A stretch of DNA of 64,000 nt, from assembly GCA_036571765.1 (NCBI GenBank), contig BROE01000001.1, positions 5,951,818 through 6,015,817 of the forward strand, given 5' to 3'. The notes below the pieces were generated by a model, which had not been told where the DNA came from, did no database searches, and worked only from the letters and a program-made list of their open reading frames with translations. The stretch is from Plecoglossus altivelis. Taxonomy: Eukaryota > Chordata > Actinopteri > Osmeriformes > Plecoglossidae. Every line of letters begins with the position of its first letter. The stretch's first letter is position 1. Positions 1 to 13,225 of this stretch are shown piece after piece. A program made the position numbers and the translations under genes.

Positions 1-3000
1 AAAATGTTCAATTGAAATAATCTTCATGAAGGCAAGAATATTTTCTGTGGACTTCAGTTCCTCAGTCTGTCAACACACTGCCAGGAAATGTGACTGCTCT
101 AAAAAAGACACTGTTGATAATCCCATTAGAGCTCTTATTCACCAAGCAATATTAAGAAGGGATTGGTCCAACACAAGCGTTTGAAAGCAGGAGGAATCCA
201 CTTAGGTGCAGTACTTGAAGGCACTGTGGATCCTATTTGAAGTCATGATTTTTTAATTTGGTGTTCCGTGCTAGACTAATGTTTTAAAGTGTTTATTTAA
301 GATGACCATGGTCAATTCTGAGTGGCTTTAAATGGAACTCATTTTGGTATCATCTTTGTGACGTGAAACGGAGAGAGGTGGGGTGAGGGGTGAGGGAGTT
401 GATAGAGCACTGAAGTTCAGATTCCACATCTGATTAATGTTAGCATGATTTATTATTTTTTAAATGCTGAAACGCGCAAGTGTAATTAAGTTTCTCATCT
501 GGAAACGTAATTTTACAACAAATTAGATGAAGGGAGAGATAGAGCATGTGTGCGAGAGAGAATGGGAGAGGGACAGTGGGAGAGAGAGAAAGGGAGAGAA
601 AAAGAGAGGGGGGGGAGCCCGTTGGCCCGAGACACCTGGCGTTAATTATGTATGACCGAGCAGGTGTAGCGGGATGAGAGTTTTAAATATGGATTATAGA
701 TAACAGCCATTTCAGGATAGGTTCCTAATGTGCAATCTCTCCCCTGTCCTTCAACACTTTGCTTCAATCTTTGCACATCAATATTTTATGGGAATAGTCA
801 CAGATGCTGAGTCAGAATGATCTTTTCAATGCCTATGTTGAGTGTGTTGGTAGATTTGTATCACACAGATGTAGCCCTTCAGAGGCCTATAGTTGATCTA
901 CATCTAAACTACACAGGAGATAGATTCATGTTCTGCATTTTTTCAAGAGAGAAAGGGAAAGAGAGGGGCTCGAGAAAGCATAAATGTGCACAGGACATGG
1001 CTGCATGTGATGAAACACGGTAGATTTTGTGAAAAACACAATTTCAGAAAACATATTCCGAGGTTTAATCAAAACCTGTCCAACAGTTGTTCTGGAGTTA
1101 CTTAGCGCTGCGCTCACGTCACCACTGTAGGATGTTTCAAACAGCGATATCCCCTCCTGTTTGGGGTGAAGGTTCCTGGTGGCTCGTGTCACTTTGTCTG
1201 AGAGAGCAGAAGACAGGACCGACTTCTCATACGTTCAATTCACGAACTGCATCAATCAACACAAGTCACATACAAACGCAGGCTTAAACACGTACACACG
1301 TACACACACACACACGTATGCTCATAGGGGACTGAAAAATCACACCAGAAATGAAAGACCATGATGTTATTGAGCAGTCCAGTATTAAACACAGCACCAA
1401 TCAATACATTTCTATGACAAGACTCCACATGAAACCTACCGTAACCATTCAATCAGACAGAAAGTAGGACATAAACCAGTCGGACAGACAGAAAAAGAAA
1501 CCATTCCTTTCTAACCTGCCAGACAGACATATCAAGTTAGTCAGCCAGCAAGTCAGACAGACAGACGTCCAACCAGCCAAGCATGGATTCAGAAGCGTAA
1601 GTCAGCTATTCAGCCGGTCAGCAAGCCAGTGGGCCAGTCCCATTCGCCTTCCTCATGACTTCTTTGGCTGTTGCTCCCAGTTCCTCACTGAAGTGGAGGA
1701 TTCAGATAGAGAGATGTCTTAATCTGGTTAATTAGAACCAGAGATATGTTCACTTTGATTGCATACAGAGAGACAAAGAAGTTGTTTGTAAAACATATAA
1801 TTCTATATTGACGTTCTTCTCTGAATAAATATCCTTATGATGGTACGATTGTGCCAGAGATGGCTGTTTGGGCAGGATGGAAATTCATTGATAACTTGTG
1901 TTTAATGCCACCCTGTTAGGGTAGCAGTCTTAGAGCCATTGAATATCGATAAGTATAAGCATGGTCAAATAAGCCCCATTCAAACTGTCACACAAACATC
2001 TGTGTCTATGAAATTCATACCTACCAAAAATGTTATGCTTGTGAACATATATTCTTACATTCTTACTCAGTCGTGCACTTCGATTTGTGTGGTTGTCACC
2101 ACTTTCATCTTGAAGTCTTGGATCAAACTGTGTCATCAGCATGACTTGATTGTTTTAGTTGTTTGCTCTTGATTATAAATGCAGGTGTGCTCATTTGCTG
2201 TATGAACAAAATTCAGAAATCAGCGTTTGAGTTTGAGTGTGTGTGAATATCATCTGCGTGCACAACTGGCATGTAGCTACCTAGGACTTAATACAGATGT
2301 ATGTGCATGTGTTGTGATTACATGTGTGCACATGCGCCCACACACATGTGCATATATAGTGGTGTGTGGTGTGTGTCTGACCGTGTGTGTGTATGTGTGT
2401 CTCAGCGTGCTTGTCTTATGTGTATTCACACGTACACATAAAACAAGGTGGTAGATGTGAGGGAGTGTTACTCAGCAGCTTGTATCCCCTCAGGACTAAA
2501 TTATGGTGGCAACATTTGCCAATATGCTGATTCACTGCAGACCAGAGCAGAGCAATCGTCTCCTCTCCTTCGTCTGATTTGGATGGAAGCCAACTAGGGG
2601 AAAACTGTCAGACAGCTGCAGGAAGCCACTGATTAATCTGAGCAGTCATGGAGAAAAACAATCCTGAGGAGAGAGTGAGAGAGAGTGAGAGAGAGCGAGA
2701 GCGAGAGAGAGAGAGAGAGAGAGAGAGAGTGAGGGGGAGAGGGAGAGAGAACGAGAAAGAGAGAGAGGGAGAGAGTTGGAGAGGGAGAGTTGGCTGTAAA
2801 GAAAAGTAGAGAGAGAAAAAGTAAAAGTAGAGAATAGATGATGTGTGTGAGAGAGATGGAGTGCGAGAGAGAGAGAGATACTGTTGAGGAAAAGAGACCT
2901 ATCTGTGCATACATTGTTCAATTGTTAATAAGAAGACCTCTGGCTGAGACGATGGGCATAAATTGGTGCATTCCTTTATTCTGAAGTCAAACCATGTAGC

Positions 3001-6000
3001 TGAGTGTGGAGGAGGCTGCAGGGCTGCTTAGATGCTTTCTATATCACAACATGATTTATAGATACGCATCAAACAGACAAGCCACACAACAGAAATCGGC
3101 CGACATTTCCTATCTGTTGTGTTCATAACAATTAAGTGTTGCTTTTTTTGGAGCCTATTTCAAATCCTCCTTCCTCTCCTTGAGGTGATCAGATCTATGA
3201 AGGAAGAAGTCAGAATGTTCAGTTGTCCAGGCAGTTTTATTTAAACATATTACATTTTGATTGGTGGCTTTCACAATGAAGGATTTGCTTGAACGGAATC
3301 CATCGAATGTCATACAGTACATTCTGCCCACAGCACCTTATCTGTAAAGAAAGGCCTTGGGCCAGGCTATGAAAACTCTAACAGAAAGATGACCTGTCAG
3401 GAGAAACACACTATAGGCCTACTATCTACTGGTATTTGCAGAAAAAGGTTAAATGTTGACTACCTGGGGCTCCAAAAGTGATCCTTGCTGATAACATGGA
3501 TCAACGATTTTCCTTTTCCTTTTCTTTATAATTTAGTGAGGATGATTCCCTTACTCTCTTGTAGAAACGTGGGCTGTGATTGGATGTGAGTCACCAACCT
3601 CTTTTTTCTAAAGAGAGCCATAGAACTCACCTGTCTGGCCGGAGAACCGCATGTCAAAGGAATTATTTATCCACGTTAGCTTCACTCGTTCCTGTGCAGT
3701 GATCTTAATTGGGTCTCTTCCTGCATGTCACATTTAGATCTTTTTGTCGCATGCAGTCTATGAATATAAGCAGTCTAAGTTTGAAAAGAGCCAGATCCAT
3801 CTGGAAAGAGAAATAGTTTTGTGATCCCCAGATGTGATTGGCGATGACGCACTATAGCCTAGCATGAGCTGACGAGAGGGACATTCTGCAAGTCCTTGAA
3901 TGACCTTTTTCATTCACAATTGTTTAAAATATTGTTAAGCCATTCAGGTGAAAACAGGTGGAAGATAATTTCAGTTATTTATATTTGATCTCCCTTATTA
4001 AGTTTGCACCAAATATTTAATTAATGCCCCCATTTATTTGAAGGCTTGCACAAATGAATCAAATAACTTTCAATTAAAGATGTCCGGTCAAGAAAAGAAT
4101 TCTGACAATGTAATACAACGTCAAATATATGCAAGGCTTTCATGGGTATCAAATTCATATAATTAAAAGTGTAACTACTGTGACATTAAGACAAGACGCA
4201 TACTGCTTATTTTCTTCCAGCACTATATAACCTTCTCGCACTGTATGATATATATACAGTGCGTATATATATACTGTATATAGATTGTCATCTCACTTCT
4301 CTCCTCATGTTTAACACACAAGCTCTATAAACCCTCTTATATGAACCATTATCTTTCTGAAAAGAAAACCTCCTGGAGTGGAAAGCTCCTCACTTAGATT
4401 GAGCTTAATAGAGAAGAAAGCTGTGGTCGACACGTTTGGCTTTTCAAAAGCACAGGTAAAGCCTTCTCTTTCATTCTTAGGGTTAAGCCATAGAAAGAAT
4501 CGCGAGGTAATGCCTACTTCTGATTGTGGAGAGAAATGACAATGTTGCTGTCAGATGCAAAGCAATATTGAGTCCTGGATAAGACTCCAATGTCGTTAAG
4601 CTGTTCTCAGGTTAATGGATAGGTTTTTGGACTCCATAGTTCATGTCTTTATGTGAACGGATTACTGCCTGAAGCAATACGTGTACAGTACACAGGAATG
4701 GGTTTTTTGGGTTAAGTGCAGGTTGAGACACCAAAAAGCTTTACCAGACTTGGTCAATTCTGTCAGTGTGAGTACTTGTTTCTATGGCTTTTTGTCTTTT
4801 GTCAGACAATTCTAAATAAGAGTATGTTCAAACCTCCTTTGTAAAATCAATGAATATAGATACGTGACAGACAGAAAACCCCCCAAAGAAATGACATGCT
4901 CTCATATCCGATCATTTGAGCAAACAACATATAGTGTATTCGAATATTTTCTTGCGTTATTTCTGCTAATGCTTTACATTCCTTACTTTTTTAAGGTTTC
5001 CAAAATGCTAAGAATTCTCTTTTCCAAAAGAAGTCCTTTCAGTAGAAAGCGTGCACCTTTATGCACCTTTGTGGTGATACAATACACATGCATCGTATAA
5101 CCTACACACAACCCTTTAAATGTCATTGGTCGTAAGTCCAAAAAGAAGCACTACAGTGAAGTCGATCTGTGATAGTGATGTATGTAGAGGGTACAGTGAC
5201 GCACCTCTGGTAGGTTTTCTGTTACTAATATGGCAGGAGCTAGTGTGCTATATCTGTTCCCACCCAAACAGATCCTGGAAAGGTCGTGGCTCTGTGGTAG
5301 CCCATGTCCATACAGCTAGGAGAGGAAACACATCACTTTCCTTCACAGTTTCTCTCTTTCTCACCATTGGTTCAATTGGATCAGACACGCAGGTTGTGGA
5401 TAGGCTGAGAGGTGAGGGGGTGGTTGTTGCTGTTGCTAGGTTTCTGTTGCTAGGGATCACCGCTGTCGCTAGGCTCGGGTGGGGGAAACATGTAATGCAT
5501 TATGGATGGTTGATTTTCTCATACAGGCCTCATCTGAAATGCAGATGAGTTCAGTCCGCCCTCATTCCCCCTGTTTCCTTCATTCCTCATACTCCTTCCT
5601 TCCTGGTCTCTCTATGTACACATACACTTTATTCTGGGTTCATTAAAGGAATCAAATTTGGGGATTGGTGAGCCTGCTACTGTGAGAAAGAAGTTACTGT
5701 TCCTAATACTCTGGAATATACTGTAGATGTTGTTCACATGCAAATAGTCAGAAACGGTCTTTTTGTGCATGGGTGGGGGAGGGGCTTGCTATGATTTTGA
5801 CATCTCATAAAAATCAACCTACTACTTTTAGGTGAACAGAACAATGAAATGACATTTTGAACATAAGAACAGGGAGATGCCACAGCAGTCTTGAGACATG
5901 AAATGAGAATTCCTTCTTCAGGAGACAAACATTTAGTTAGCATTTAACTAATACATTAGTGTATCTAGTGTTTTTCAGAGTGACTCCTTCATGTACTGAT

Positions 6001-9000
6001 TTGCGTTTCTTTATTATACATATAAAAATGTCGAAAGGTAAACTGTCATCTTTATACTTACTTAAAAGACAGGAACCTTACACTGTCCCTGAAACAGATC
6101 AGACAGGCACATTTGGACAAGTGAAAATGATTTGAATTGGACCTACCACAGACATAACTTGATATACTAATCTGGCCCATATAAATGTATGTCTTAAAGC
6201 TAAGTCTGTCTGTCTGTCCGTTTGTCTCTCTGTCGCTCTCTCTTGCTGTCTTTCTCTTCTCCGCATCAAGGTACCAGAATGTGCAACCAAACAGTGACAA
6301 GCAGAATGTGTTGAGCTCTCCAAGTGGCTGACCTACTGCAGAGTGTGTTTTTTAAACATGTGTTATCAGCTGTGTTCGATACCAGTCCTTCACAACTCTT
6401 CTTCCTCTCTGTAGCTGCATGATAAAAGAATCTGATTAAGATTCCTCTGGAAGTTTCAACTAAAGAGTTCAGATTCTGGCCAAAAAAAGCACCTGTTGGG
6501 TGCTTAAAAACCCTTCATAGGCTTGGAGACTCTAAACACTTTCTAGGTGCCTACATATGACAGCGTATAACAGATTACCCTGTTATCTGGATTAGTAACA
6601 GTACCTCTTGGAATAGGATCAAAACCATTGACTGCCTGAGTGCATGTTTTCATCTAAGGGGAACCCTGATTCCAGTGAAGCAAGCTCTTACGATGTGAAT
6701 ATAATTGCTTTTATGGTACAAGGCATGTCACCGTTTTGGTTGTAAGCGATTCAGTGTTTACTGCCAGCAGTGAAGGGTGAGGCCTTAGCAGTGACACGGC
6801 AGACACTCCAGAGTGAATGGTGACGCTGGTATTGCCAGGCTCGTCCCTAAACCTTGGCACAGGTATTAATACCCTGGGCACTAGCGAGCGCAAGGACACT
6901 CCGGAGCTGGGACTGGACGATGAGTTGACAACTACAGGGAACAAGCTCTTCATTGCAGCGATCTGTCTCACATCACACAGGTTTCTCTCAGAGAACCCCC
7001 TGTGATGGGACTCGGAGTAGTACCTTCAAACGACATCATGAACAAGGTGCTTCTCCAACAGTCACTTGAAGGCTTAGGGACGTAAACAACCTTTTGGACT
7101 TTGGGGGGGGGGGGAAAACAACAACCAACAAACTTGAGAGGTTAAAATTGTACTAATAAGACATATAAAGTCCCTCAGTAATCTATCTGATTATTACAGG
7201 TAAATGAATTCTGTGCTCTCCTTTCTCAACACCGTGAGTTCACCAACTGGAACCCACTGTCAAACCTTGTCCTCTCCGTTTCTGTCACAATCACTTTCAT
7301 CCTAATACCCCGGTACAACAATTGTCTGGGATCACCATATCATTTGTAATTATGCAAAACTGTCTTCATGCCATGTGAAAGGAAAGCAATTTTTGTATGC
7401 AAATGGTTAAATTCCCTAGGAGTATGACGATTGGACATGTGCTGATAAACCCACTAATGATGAGCGACAGGAAGTAATATTGGGGTCACCACACGTGTGA
7501 CACTGATGAAAATGATCAACTAAATGCCAGAGGTGTCCATGCAAAAGGAGATTGGCGATGAAACAGAGTGGCATGTTGGAGTCACAGCTATGCCTATTAA
7601 TAACCCACATGAATTGGATATAATGAGAAAAGATCTTCCCGGTGAGGAATCAAGGGACCTTTTTTTCTTTTTCTCCACAGATTTTGGCTCCTGTGGCAGT
7701 CATTTCCAATTTTTAGTTATTTTACTCCAATTACCTCTCTGATGACCTAATCTGACTCATGTTTAAGAGTTGTGTTTGGTTGCTAACTGAGGTGGCACAC
7801 TCTCATCGGCTTAATAAAATGACTTCTTTATGACAGGAGCCTGCTCATAGCTAGGTGAAGAGAACTCTGGTTGGGAAGTCACTAGGTCCAGCTGGGTCTT
7901 GCGGATAACCTTTTTAAAAGGATAGTTTAGACCTTCTAAAGTACTTGGCAATATTTACTGAATTACCTTGAGCGTTACCACAGCCCTTCACAATAGGTTA
8001 CAATTCTACATTGTTTACAGTGTTTTCTGGTGTCACTAGCACATGCGTATATTTTCGTTCCGACAGGTGTTCATATATTCTTTGGTGCCTCGAGTTTTTA
8101 AAGTTCTGAACAGAAAAAGCAGAACCTTTATGTTAACATAAGATGTTCTGAATCAATTCATATAACAGACGGGCTTCAAATCACTACATATAACTCTGAC
8201 ATCTTCATCCCTACAAATAAGTTGATTGACGTGTGCAAACATTCCAAATGCTAATTTGAAATGGTTCCATCCTTCCCTCTGGTTCTCTGTGTGAGGGTGT
8301 GTGTTTACAGCAGGTGGGAGGCAGCAGCTCATGTTCCTGTTAGCATGTGGCAGGAAGTGTTGACACAGACAGCATCATTTCCCTGTAAATGTAAAAGCAG
8401 AATGGGTCTGCTAAACCATGTGAATCACCATGCAGATTGAAGGGGGATCAAAATAGCATCAGGCCATTTGCAGCCACTCTGGCTGACAATGAGGTGAGAT
8501 TGGCAGGGGAGGAGAATGCCAGGCCCAAACTGTCAATCAAGGTGATGGAACTGGGACATCGCCCACGATTGGCCAATTGTACACCTCTAATGTTAGGTTT
8601 CCCTGTGAATATTTGATCTGTTCTTGCTTACAGCTCGTCTCAAGAAAAATGCAGGCTTTACCAGTGGGTTCTACCAGGAACCAAAGAGGACTTATCAACT
8701 CTTTATGCTTCTAGACAGTCCTTCATCTATCTTTTAATGATTGATACTTTTAAATGTCCTAACTTGGATGTGCAATTCATTTCAGTTCACAAAGTAATTG
8801 ATACATTACTCATCGTATCCCATTTGTATCCCATACTTTATTCCCAAAGTCTAGTTTGTCAAAATGTGTTTTCACACTCCACATCCGCCAATTCAGCTAA
8901 GACTTAAATGAAGCACAATATTTTTCAAAAGATGCTATGTTGAGCTAGGAGACGGACCACGGTCTGCATGTTTCAAGGCTATAACTAAACGTTGACCTAT

Positions 9001-9961
9001 TCAAAAGATATCGGTTCTCAAAATTGTTGTTTGATGTTTAACCAGATATTTGCCACCTACCCAGAATCTAGAGAAGACATGAGGCTTTATTATGAAGTGT
9101 TGAAAATAAAAACAAAGAACATTTTAAAGCACATACGAGTGTGTTTGCAATGTAATACTCCATTGACAACTGGGACTTTATTCACAAGAGGTATTTTATC
9201 TTACTGAAAGAAGAAACAATTTCAAGTTGTTTTGACTAATATGTACACACAGACTAATGGAATAGATAAGCAATCTATTCAAAGAAACAGAAGGATTTAT
9301 TGAGATAGCAGATAAAAGGTTATTAACATTATGAGTACTTGCTTCAGTTTTCTAGAGCTGAATAGATCAAATGACATTTCATTAACTATCCTTGGCCTGT
9401 GCAGAAAAAGTAATACCATGACTTGTTTTGCTTGAAATATGGAAAACACAATTGCTACACACAAAGGTTCATCACAGAGAAGAGAGAAATACAGCATACT
9501 CACATTTGCCAAAAATAATTTCAAATAGCCATGCATTAGTGCACTTTATACTGTACAGTTGTCCTAATTCATTGGTGCCATTTGGATAAGCATAAACCAG
9601 TGAAATAAAAAAGTCACAAGACTTTTCATTTATGTTTTTTTTTCTTCTCATCAGCGACTTTCCCCACGTCAGTCATTCAAATCTTGAAAACCGATCAGTT
9701 TCAAGTGAACCTGCATTAAGAATTGAGGCCCTTTAAATCCACTCGATTCTCTGGCTTTGAGATGGATTCACTACAGCCCGAGAACATCCCCTTCTCTCCT
9801 TCATTTTATAAAATAAGTGAAAACTACTAGCACTGCCACCAGTGCTGTGCTCACAAGTAGTCATTACCAGTTTGTTACATTACAAGCATGTGCACATTCC
9901 ATGAAATTAAGACACTGAGTACAAACTTTGCAGTCAAGTCTGATAAAAATGTCATCTGGGT
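1..9961. other. 3' flank of ptprn2, no gene seen
   Basis: About 10 kb of AT-rich sequence downstream of the gene. No splice-bounded coding segment, RNA gene or autonomous mobile element was recognised. It holds GA-rich runs (541-620, 2668-2795), a degenerate CAGN-type tetranucleotide tract (about 1450-1636), (AC)n near 1299-1316, TG/CA-rich sequence (2230-2450), an AT palindrome (4243-4282) and a GTCT run (6205-6250). Short open frames here are of chance length. Confidence 0.6.
2668..2795. repeat. (GA)n microsatellite
   Basis: GA dinucleotide repeat, purest at about 2700-2730, grading into GA-rich sequence. The Ser-Leu-rich minus-strand reading frames over it are artefacts. Confidence 0.9.
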
Positions 9962-10151
9962 TTTATTCCACTGTTTCCAAAGACACATAGTCCAATGGTG
10001 AAAGAGCATGCCAGTAGGGCAAGCTAATGCATTTAGCCTTCCATGCTATCTTGGCTTGACATTTGCAGCTAATATTCACACTTAAAACATTTATGCTACA
10101 TAAAGGAGCTGCTATAATAACAGAAAAATACAATTTCATTTATAGTGCTGC

Positions 10152-10157
10152 TTTATT
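10152..10157 (-). terminator. possible poly(A) signal AATAAA
   Basis: The canonical hexamer on the minus strand lies about 780 nt past the stop codon. A second one is at 9962-9967. Neither has an outstanding GU-rich downstream element that I can see, so this is a candidate only. Confidence 0.3.
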
Positions 10158-10668
10158 TGAGGCAGGCATTAGTACATTTTAAACCCTAATCTGTTTTGTC
10201 CGTAACAGCTAACCAATATAAGTTACATGGTAAAAGTCTCAACAATAAGAGGAAACATACATCTTGTGTAGTTACTCATAATTACACAAAATCATCATGT
10301 TCCTGATCTAAATCTCTCCATAGTATAACTGAGAAGTTCTAATTCAGATCATTTTTTCTATCTCCAGTGTAAGAAATGAGAAGATACAGACTATCTGACT
10401 TGGCTAAAGAGTCCATTTGTTTTACAGAATGGGAAGTCGGGGTCGGACGAATCATATTTTACAGACACACTTGTATAAATATCCAGAAATAATATTCTAT
10501 GATTAACACATTCAAATCTTTTACAGAGAGAAACATTGGTCAATCAGTAAGGTGGTTTGAATGCACTGAATTTTCAGTTTGAAATACAAGCTTCATAGAG
10601 GATCACAATATAGGGGGTCAATGGACACTTCTTCATATCCAGTCACGGTGTCTGGCACAATGTTCACA

Positions 10669-10916
10669 AGAAGGAACAGGAGGAGGGGAGAAGAAGGAGA
10701 GATGAATGAGAAGGAGGGAGTAGAGGACAAGTAGAGAAGAGGGATAGAGGATTAGAGGAGAGAGTGGGCGTGGAAGAGAGGGGATTGTGGGAAACATGAA
10801 GTGTTCTGGAGAAGAGGGAGGGAAATGTGGAAGGGGGTGAAAGACGAGGGTGGTAAGAAAGGAAGGGGGGGCAGAGGAGAGTAGCAGGGGGGGGGTTGGA
10901 GTTCGGGGAGGAGGGG
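10669..10916 (-). repeat. pyrimidine-rich tract in the ptprn2 3' UTR
   Basis: The plus strand is mostly G and A for about 250 nt (repeats such as ggagg, gaagagg), so the mRNA is CU-rich just after the stop codon. Such tracts are binding sites for PTB and poly(C)-binding proteins; binding here is inference. Confidence 0.8.
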
Positions 10917-10938
10917 CTTTGCTGAGGCTTGGCCGCTC

Positions 10939-11010
10939 TCATTGTGGCAGAGCTTTGAGTATGGCGTTCACCTCCTCCGCAACAGCTGTCAATGCAAACT
11001 CAAATTGCTC
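10939..11010 (-). CDS. ptprn2: ptprn2 terminal coding exon and stop
   Basis: The last coding segment is 72 nt, with acceptor tttctctccactcccag, encoding EQFEFALTAVAEEVNAILKA and LPQ, then TGA. The C-terminus is at the same position as in mammalian IA-2 and IA-2beta. QFEFAL includes the Q-loop region of the PTP fold. The 3' UTR follows at lower coordinates. Confidence 0.98.
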   Translation of the reverse strand, partial: EQFEFALTAVAEEVNAILKALPQ

Positions 11011-11830
11011 CTGGGAGTGGAGAGAAAGAGAGTGAGAGAGAAATAAGGAAAAGAGACAGAAGGTTAAGCCACACAGAAACATCCCCGATCTAAAGGTATG
11101 AAACTACTGATCACGTATCTACGTATCATCTGCATTTGCCACCTATGTGCATAAACGTGTCCTAATGTTGAGAGGCCAGTAGGGGGAGTGAAAAGTATAT
11201 GTGACAACTATGCAGACGAACTAACATGCTTGTTCTGAAATGTGTCCTTAAACATACCCCCTATAGTTTTAATACTACATGTTATGGAAAAACCACATTA
11301 CCAGAACAAAATAAAAAATGACTGAAGCTTTTCACTAATATCTCGATTCCCTGTTAGTTTTGGAATATTTAGCCAAAAACTAAATTACATATTACATAAA
11401 GTGTAAATACTTAAAAAAATGAAGACTTGTTAAGCAGTGATTTCATCTAGTCAGAACAGGTCAACTAAACAACAATGAGTATCGAATCCTCTTTTAATGT
11501 GTTTTGTGAAACACAATCACACATCACTTTACATGTTTTTACAGCCCCAAACCCCCATACATATGACAAAGGTAAGTGTATGCATATATGTGCAGAATTA
11601 TGGTCTTTGAGAGAGACAGAGACAAAGAGAGAGAAACAGAGTGGGAAAGACAGTGTGTGTTTGTACAGCGTACACCTCATCCTTTTATCTAGCTTGCCTC
11701 GCTCTTATAAGTGAGCTCACCACCTTGATTTAAAGTAGTGAGATAGAGGGTTAGGCAATAGCAGCTTAGAGCCACACCCGCTTGCTGCTCGCAAATCAAA
11801 GGCTGTCATTAAAGCTTCCCCAAGTTGAAA

Positions 11831-12110
11831 GCGAGGGGGATGAAGGGGGAAAGAGAGGGGGAAGAGAGGAAGAAGAGAGAGAAGGAAAGAGAGGGGGAAG
11901 AGAGAGAAGGAAAGAGAAGGGGGGAGAGAGAAGGAAAGAGAAGGGAGGAGAAAGAGAAAGAAAGAGAGGGGGAAGAGAGAGAAGGAAAAAGAGGGGGGAG
12001 AGAAAAAAGGAAAGAGAGGGGGAAGAGGGAGTGGGAAAGTGAAGGGGAAGAGAGAGAAGAAAAGAGAGGGGGGAGGAGAGAAGAAAATAGAGGGGGAGAG
12101 AGAGAGAGGG
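11831..12110. repeat. purine-only minisatellite in the last intron
   Basis: About 280 bp of almost pure purine on the plus strand, built from variants of gaaggaaagagaggggg-type units. It fills much of the intron 11011-12258. Long open frames on both strands here come only from the repeat. Such tracts can form triplex DNA. Confidence 0.9.
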
Positions 12111-12258
12111 TGGGACCGAATGAGGGAAAGGAAGAAGAGGGAGACAGGAAGCAATGCATCGAGGGCGAGACAGACAGTGACGGAAATGGAGTGAAAGAGG
12201 GGGAGAAGGAGACGGAGAGAAGTGTAGAGAGACGAAGACGGACAGACAAGGACGATAC

Positions 12259-12332
12259 CTTGGTCTGGACCATGGCCGCTCGCTGGTCCCTCAGGTGCTC
12301 CAGGGTGGCAGCAATATCGATCTCCTTCGCAC
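12259..12332 (-). CDS. ptprn2: ptprn2 exon: AKEIDIAATLEHLRDQR
   Basis: A 74-nt exon that completes the split Gly (G|GT) and encodes AKEIDIAATLEHLRDQRAAM and then VQTK. It matches mammalian PTPRN2 apart from Ala-Ala for Pro-Gly near the end. The donor is gtatcg. On the coding strand the acceptor is preceded by a long (TG)n tract, then ttgcag, with no ordinary polypyrimidine tract. Skipping this exon would shift the frame of the final one. Confidence 0.96.
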
Positions 12333-12337
12333 CTGCA

Positions 12338-12354
12338 ACACACACACACACACA

Positions 12355-12390
<36 letters not shown>
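12338..12390. repeat. (CA)n microsatellite next to a splice acceptor
   Basis: About 26 dinucleotide units with one GCGC interruption. On the coding strand this is (TG)n and ends just before ttgcag at the acceptor of the exon 12259-12332. Confidence 0.95.
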
Positions 12391-12393
<3 letters not shown>

Positions 12394-12484
12394 GGACAGA
12401 GTTCAAAGACCAGGAAAGATAATCCCAGGCAGCAGCTGTCAATTCGCTTTCATATACCCTCTCCCTTTGGAACGGTACGTTGTT

Positions 12485-12489
<5 letters not shown>

Positions 12490-12535
<46 letters not shown>
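12490..12535. repeat. (CA)n microsatellite
   Basis: A second uninterrupted CA repeat of about 23 units, 100 bp further into the same intron. Confidence 0.95.
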
Positions 12536-12537
<2 letters not shown>

Positions 12538-13106
12538 TAACCACTGACACACACGCAAGGTTCAAATTGTTTTTGTTATTGGGATGAAAAACAAGGGGAT
12601 GAGAAGGAAGAGCAGATCCAGGAAAAGAACAGTGGACTCTGTGAAAGTGTCAAGTGTCTGATTGTGAACCTTGATAAAAAGCGTTGTCATCTTCTCCCTT
12701 TCCCAGCAGCCTTTAGGTGGGCTCAGCTAAGGTTCCCACTACACCACTTTAATCTTCATATCAGAGGGGAGGGGGGACGGGGGGCCCTGTTTTCCACCTG
12801 CGTGATGTCAGGTGCCCCCCTCAGACGGCTCAGTATGTATCACCAGTGTATACCAGGCCACCTTACGGCAGAGACTGTACCAGTGCCCGCTCACCAGCAT
12901 GGCACCATGCCCGGGTGCTCAGACATGGTGGTGAAGTTGGCATTGGGCTGTGCCCCCCTGTCGACTGAACACGCTGGTGATCACAAAGACCAAGGCTATC
13001 TGAATCTTGAACTAATTGGGGCTAGACTACACCATCGCCTGGCTGGCTTTCCGTGTGGACCGTGAAAACCTTGCAGAGGGGAGGAGAAACGAGAAAAATA
13101 AGGTCT

Positions 13107-13225
13107 GAGAGAGAGAGAGAGACAGAGACAGAGAGAGCGAGACAGAGACAGAGAGACAGAGAGAGCAGAGAGCGAGACAGAGAGACAAAGACAGAGAGAG
13201 AGAGAGAGCGAGACAGAGACAGAGA
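13107..13225. repeat. (GA)n/(GACA)n microsatellite
   Basis: Mixed GA and GACA units; the reading frames rich in Arg/Glu or Ser/Leu over it are repeat artefacts. Confidence 0.9.

Larger units (their letters stand above)
9962..10938 (-). other. ptprn2: probable 3' UTR of ptprn2
   Basis: The sequence directly after the stop codon contains no other coding potential. Possible AATAAA signals on the minus strand are at 10152-10157 and 9962-9967, which would give a 3' UTR of about 0.8 to 1 kb. The true end cannot be fixed without transcript data. The first 270 nt hold a strongly pyrimidine-rich tract in mRNA sense. Confidence 0.5.

Noticed and set aside
4243..4282. AT-rich palindrome near tatatatacagtgcgtatat
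   Set aside because: Low-complexity TA sequence forms such palindromes by chance; no further structure is attached.
11717..12565. Long open frames on both strands (up to 282 codons)
   Set aside because: Created by the purine minisatellite and (CA)n tracts; only the 74 nt at 12259-12332 inside the minus-strand frame is real ptprn2 coding sequence.
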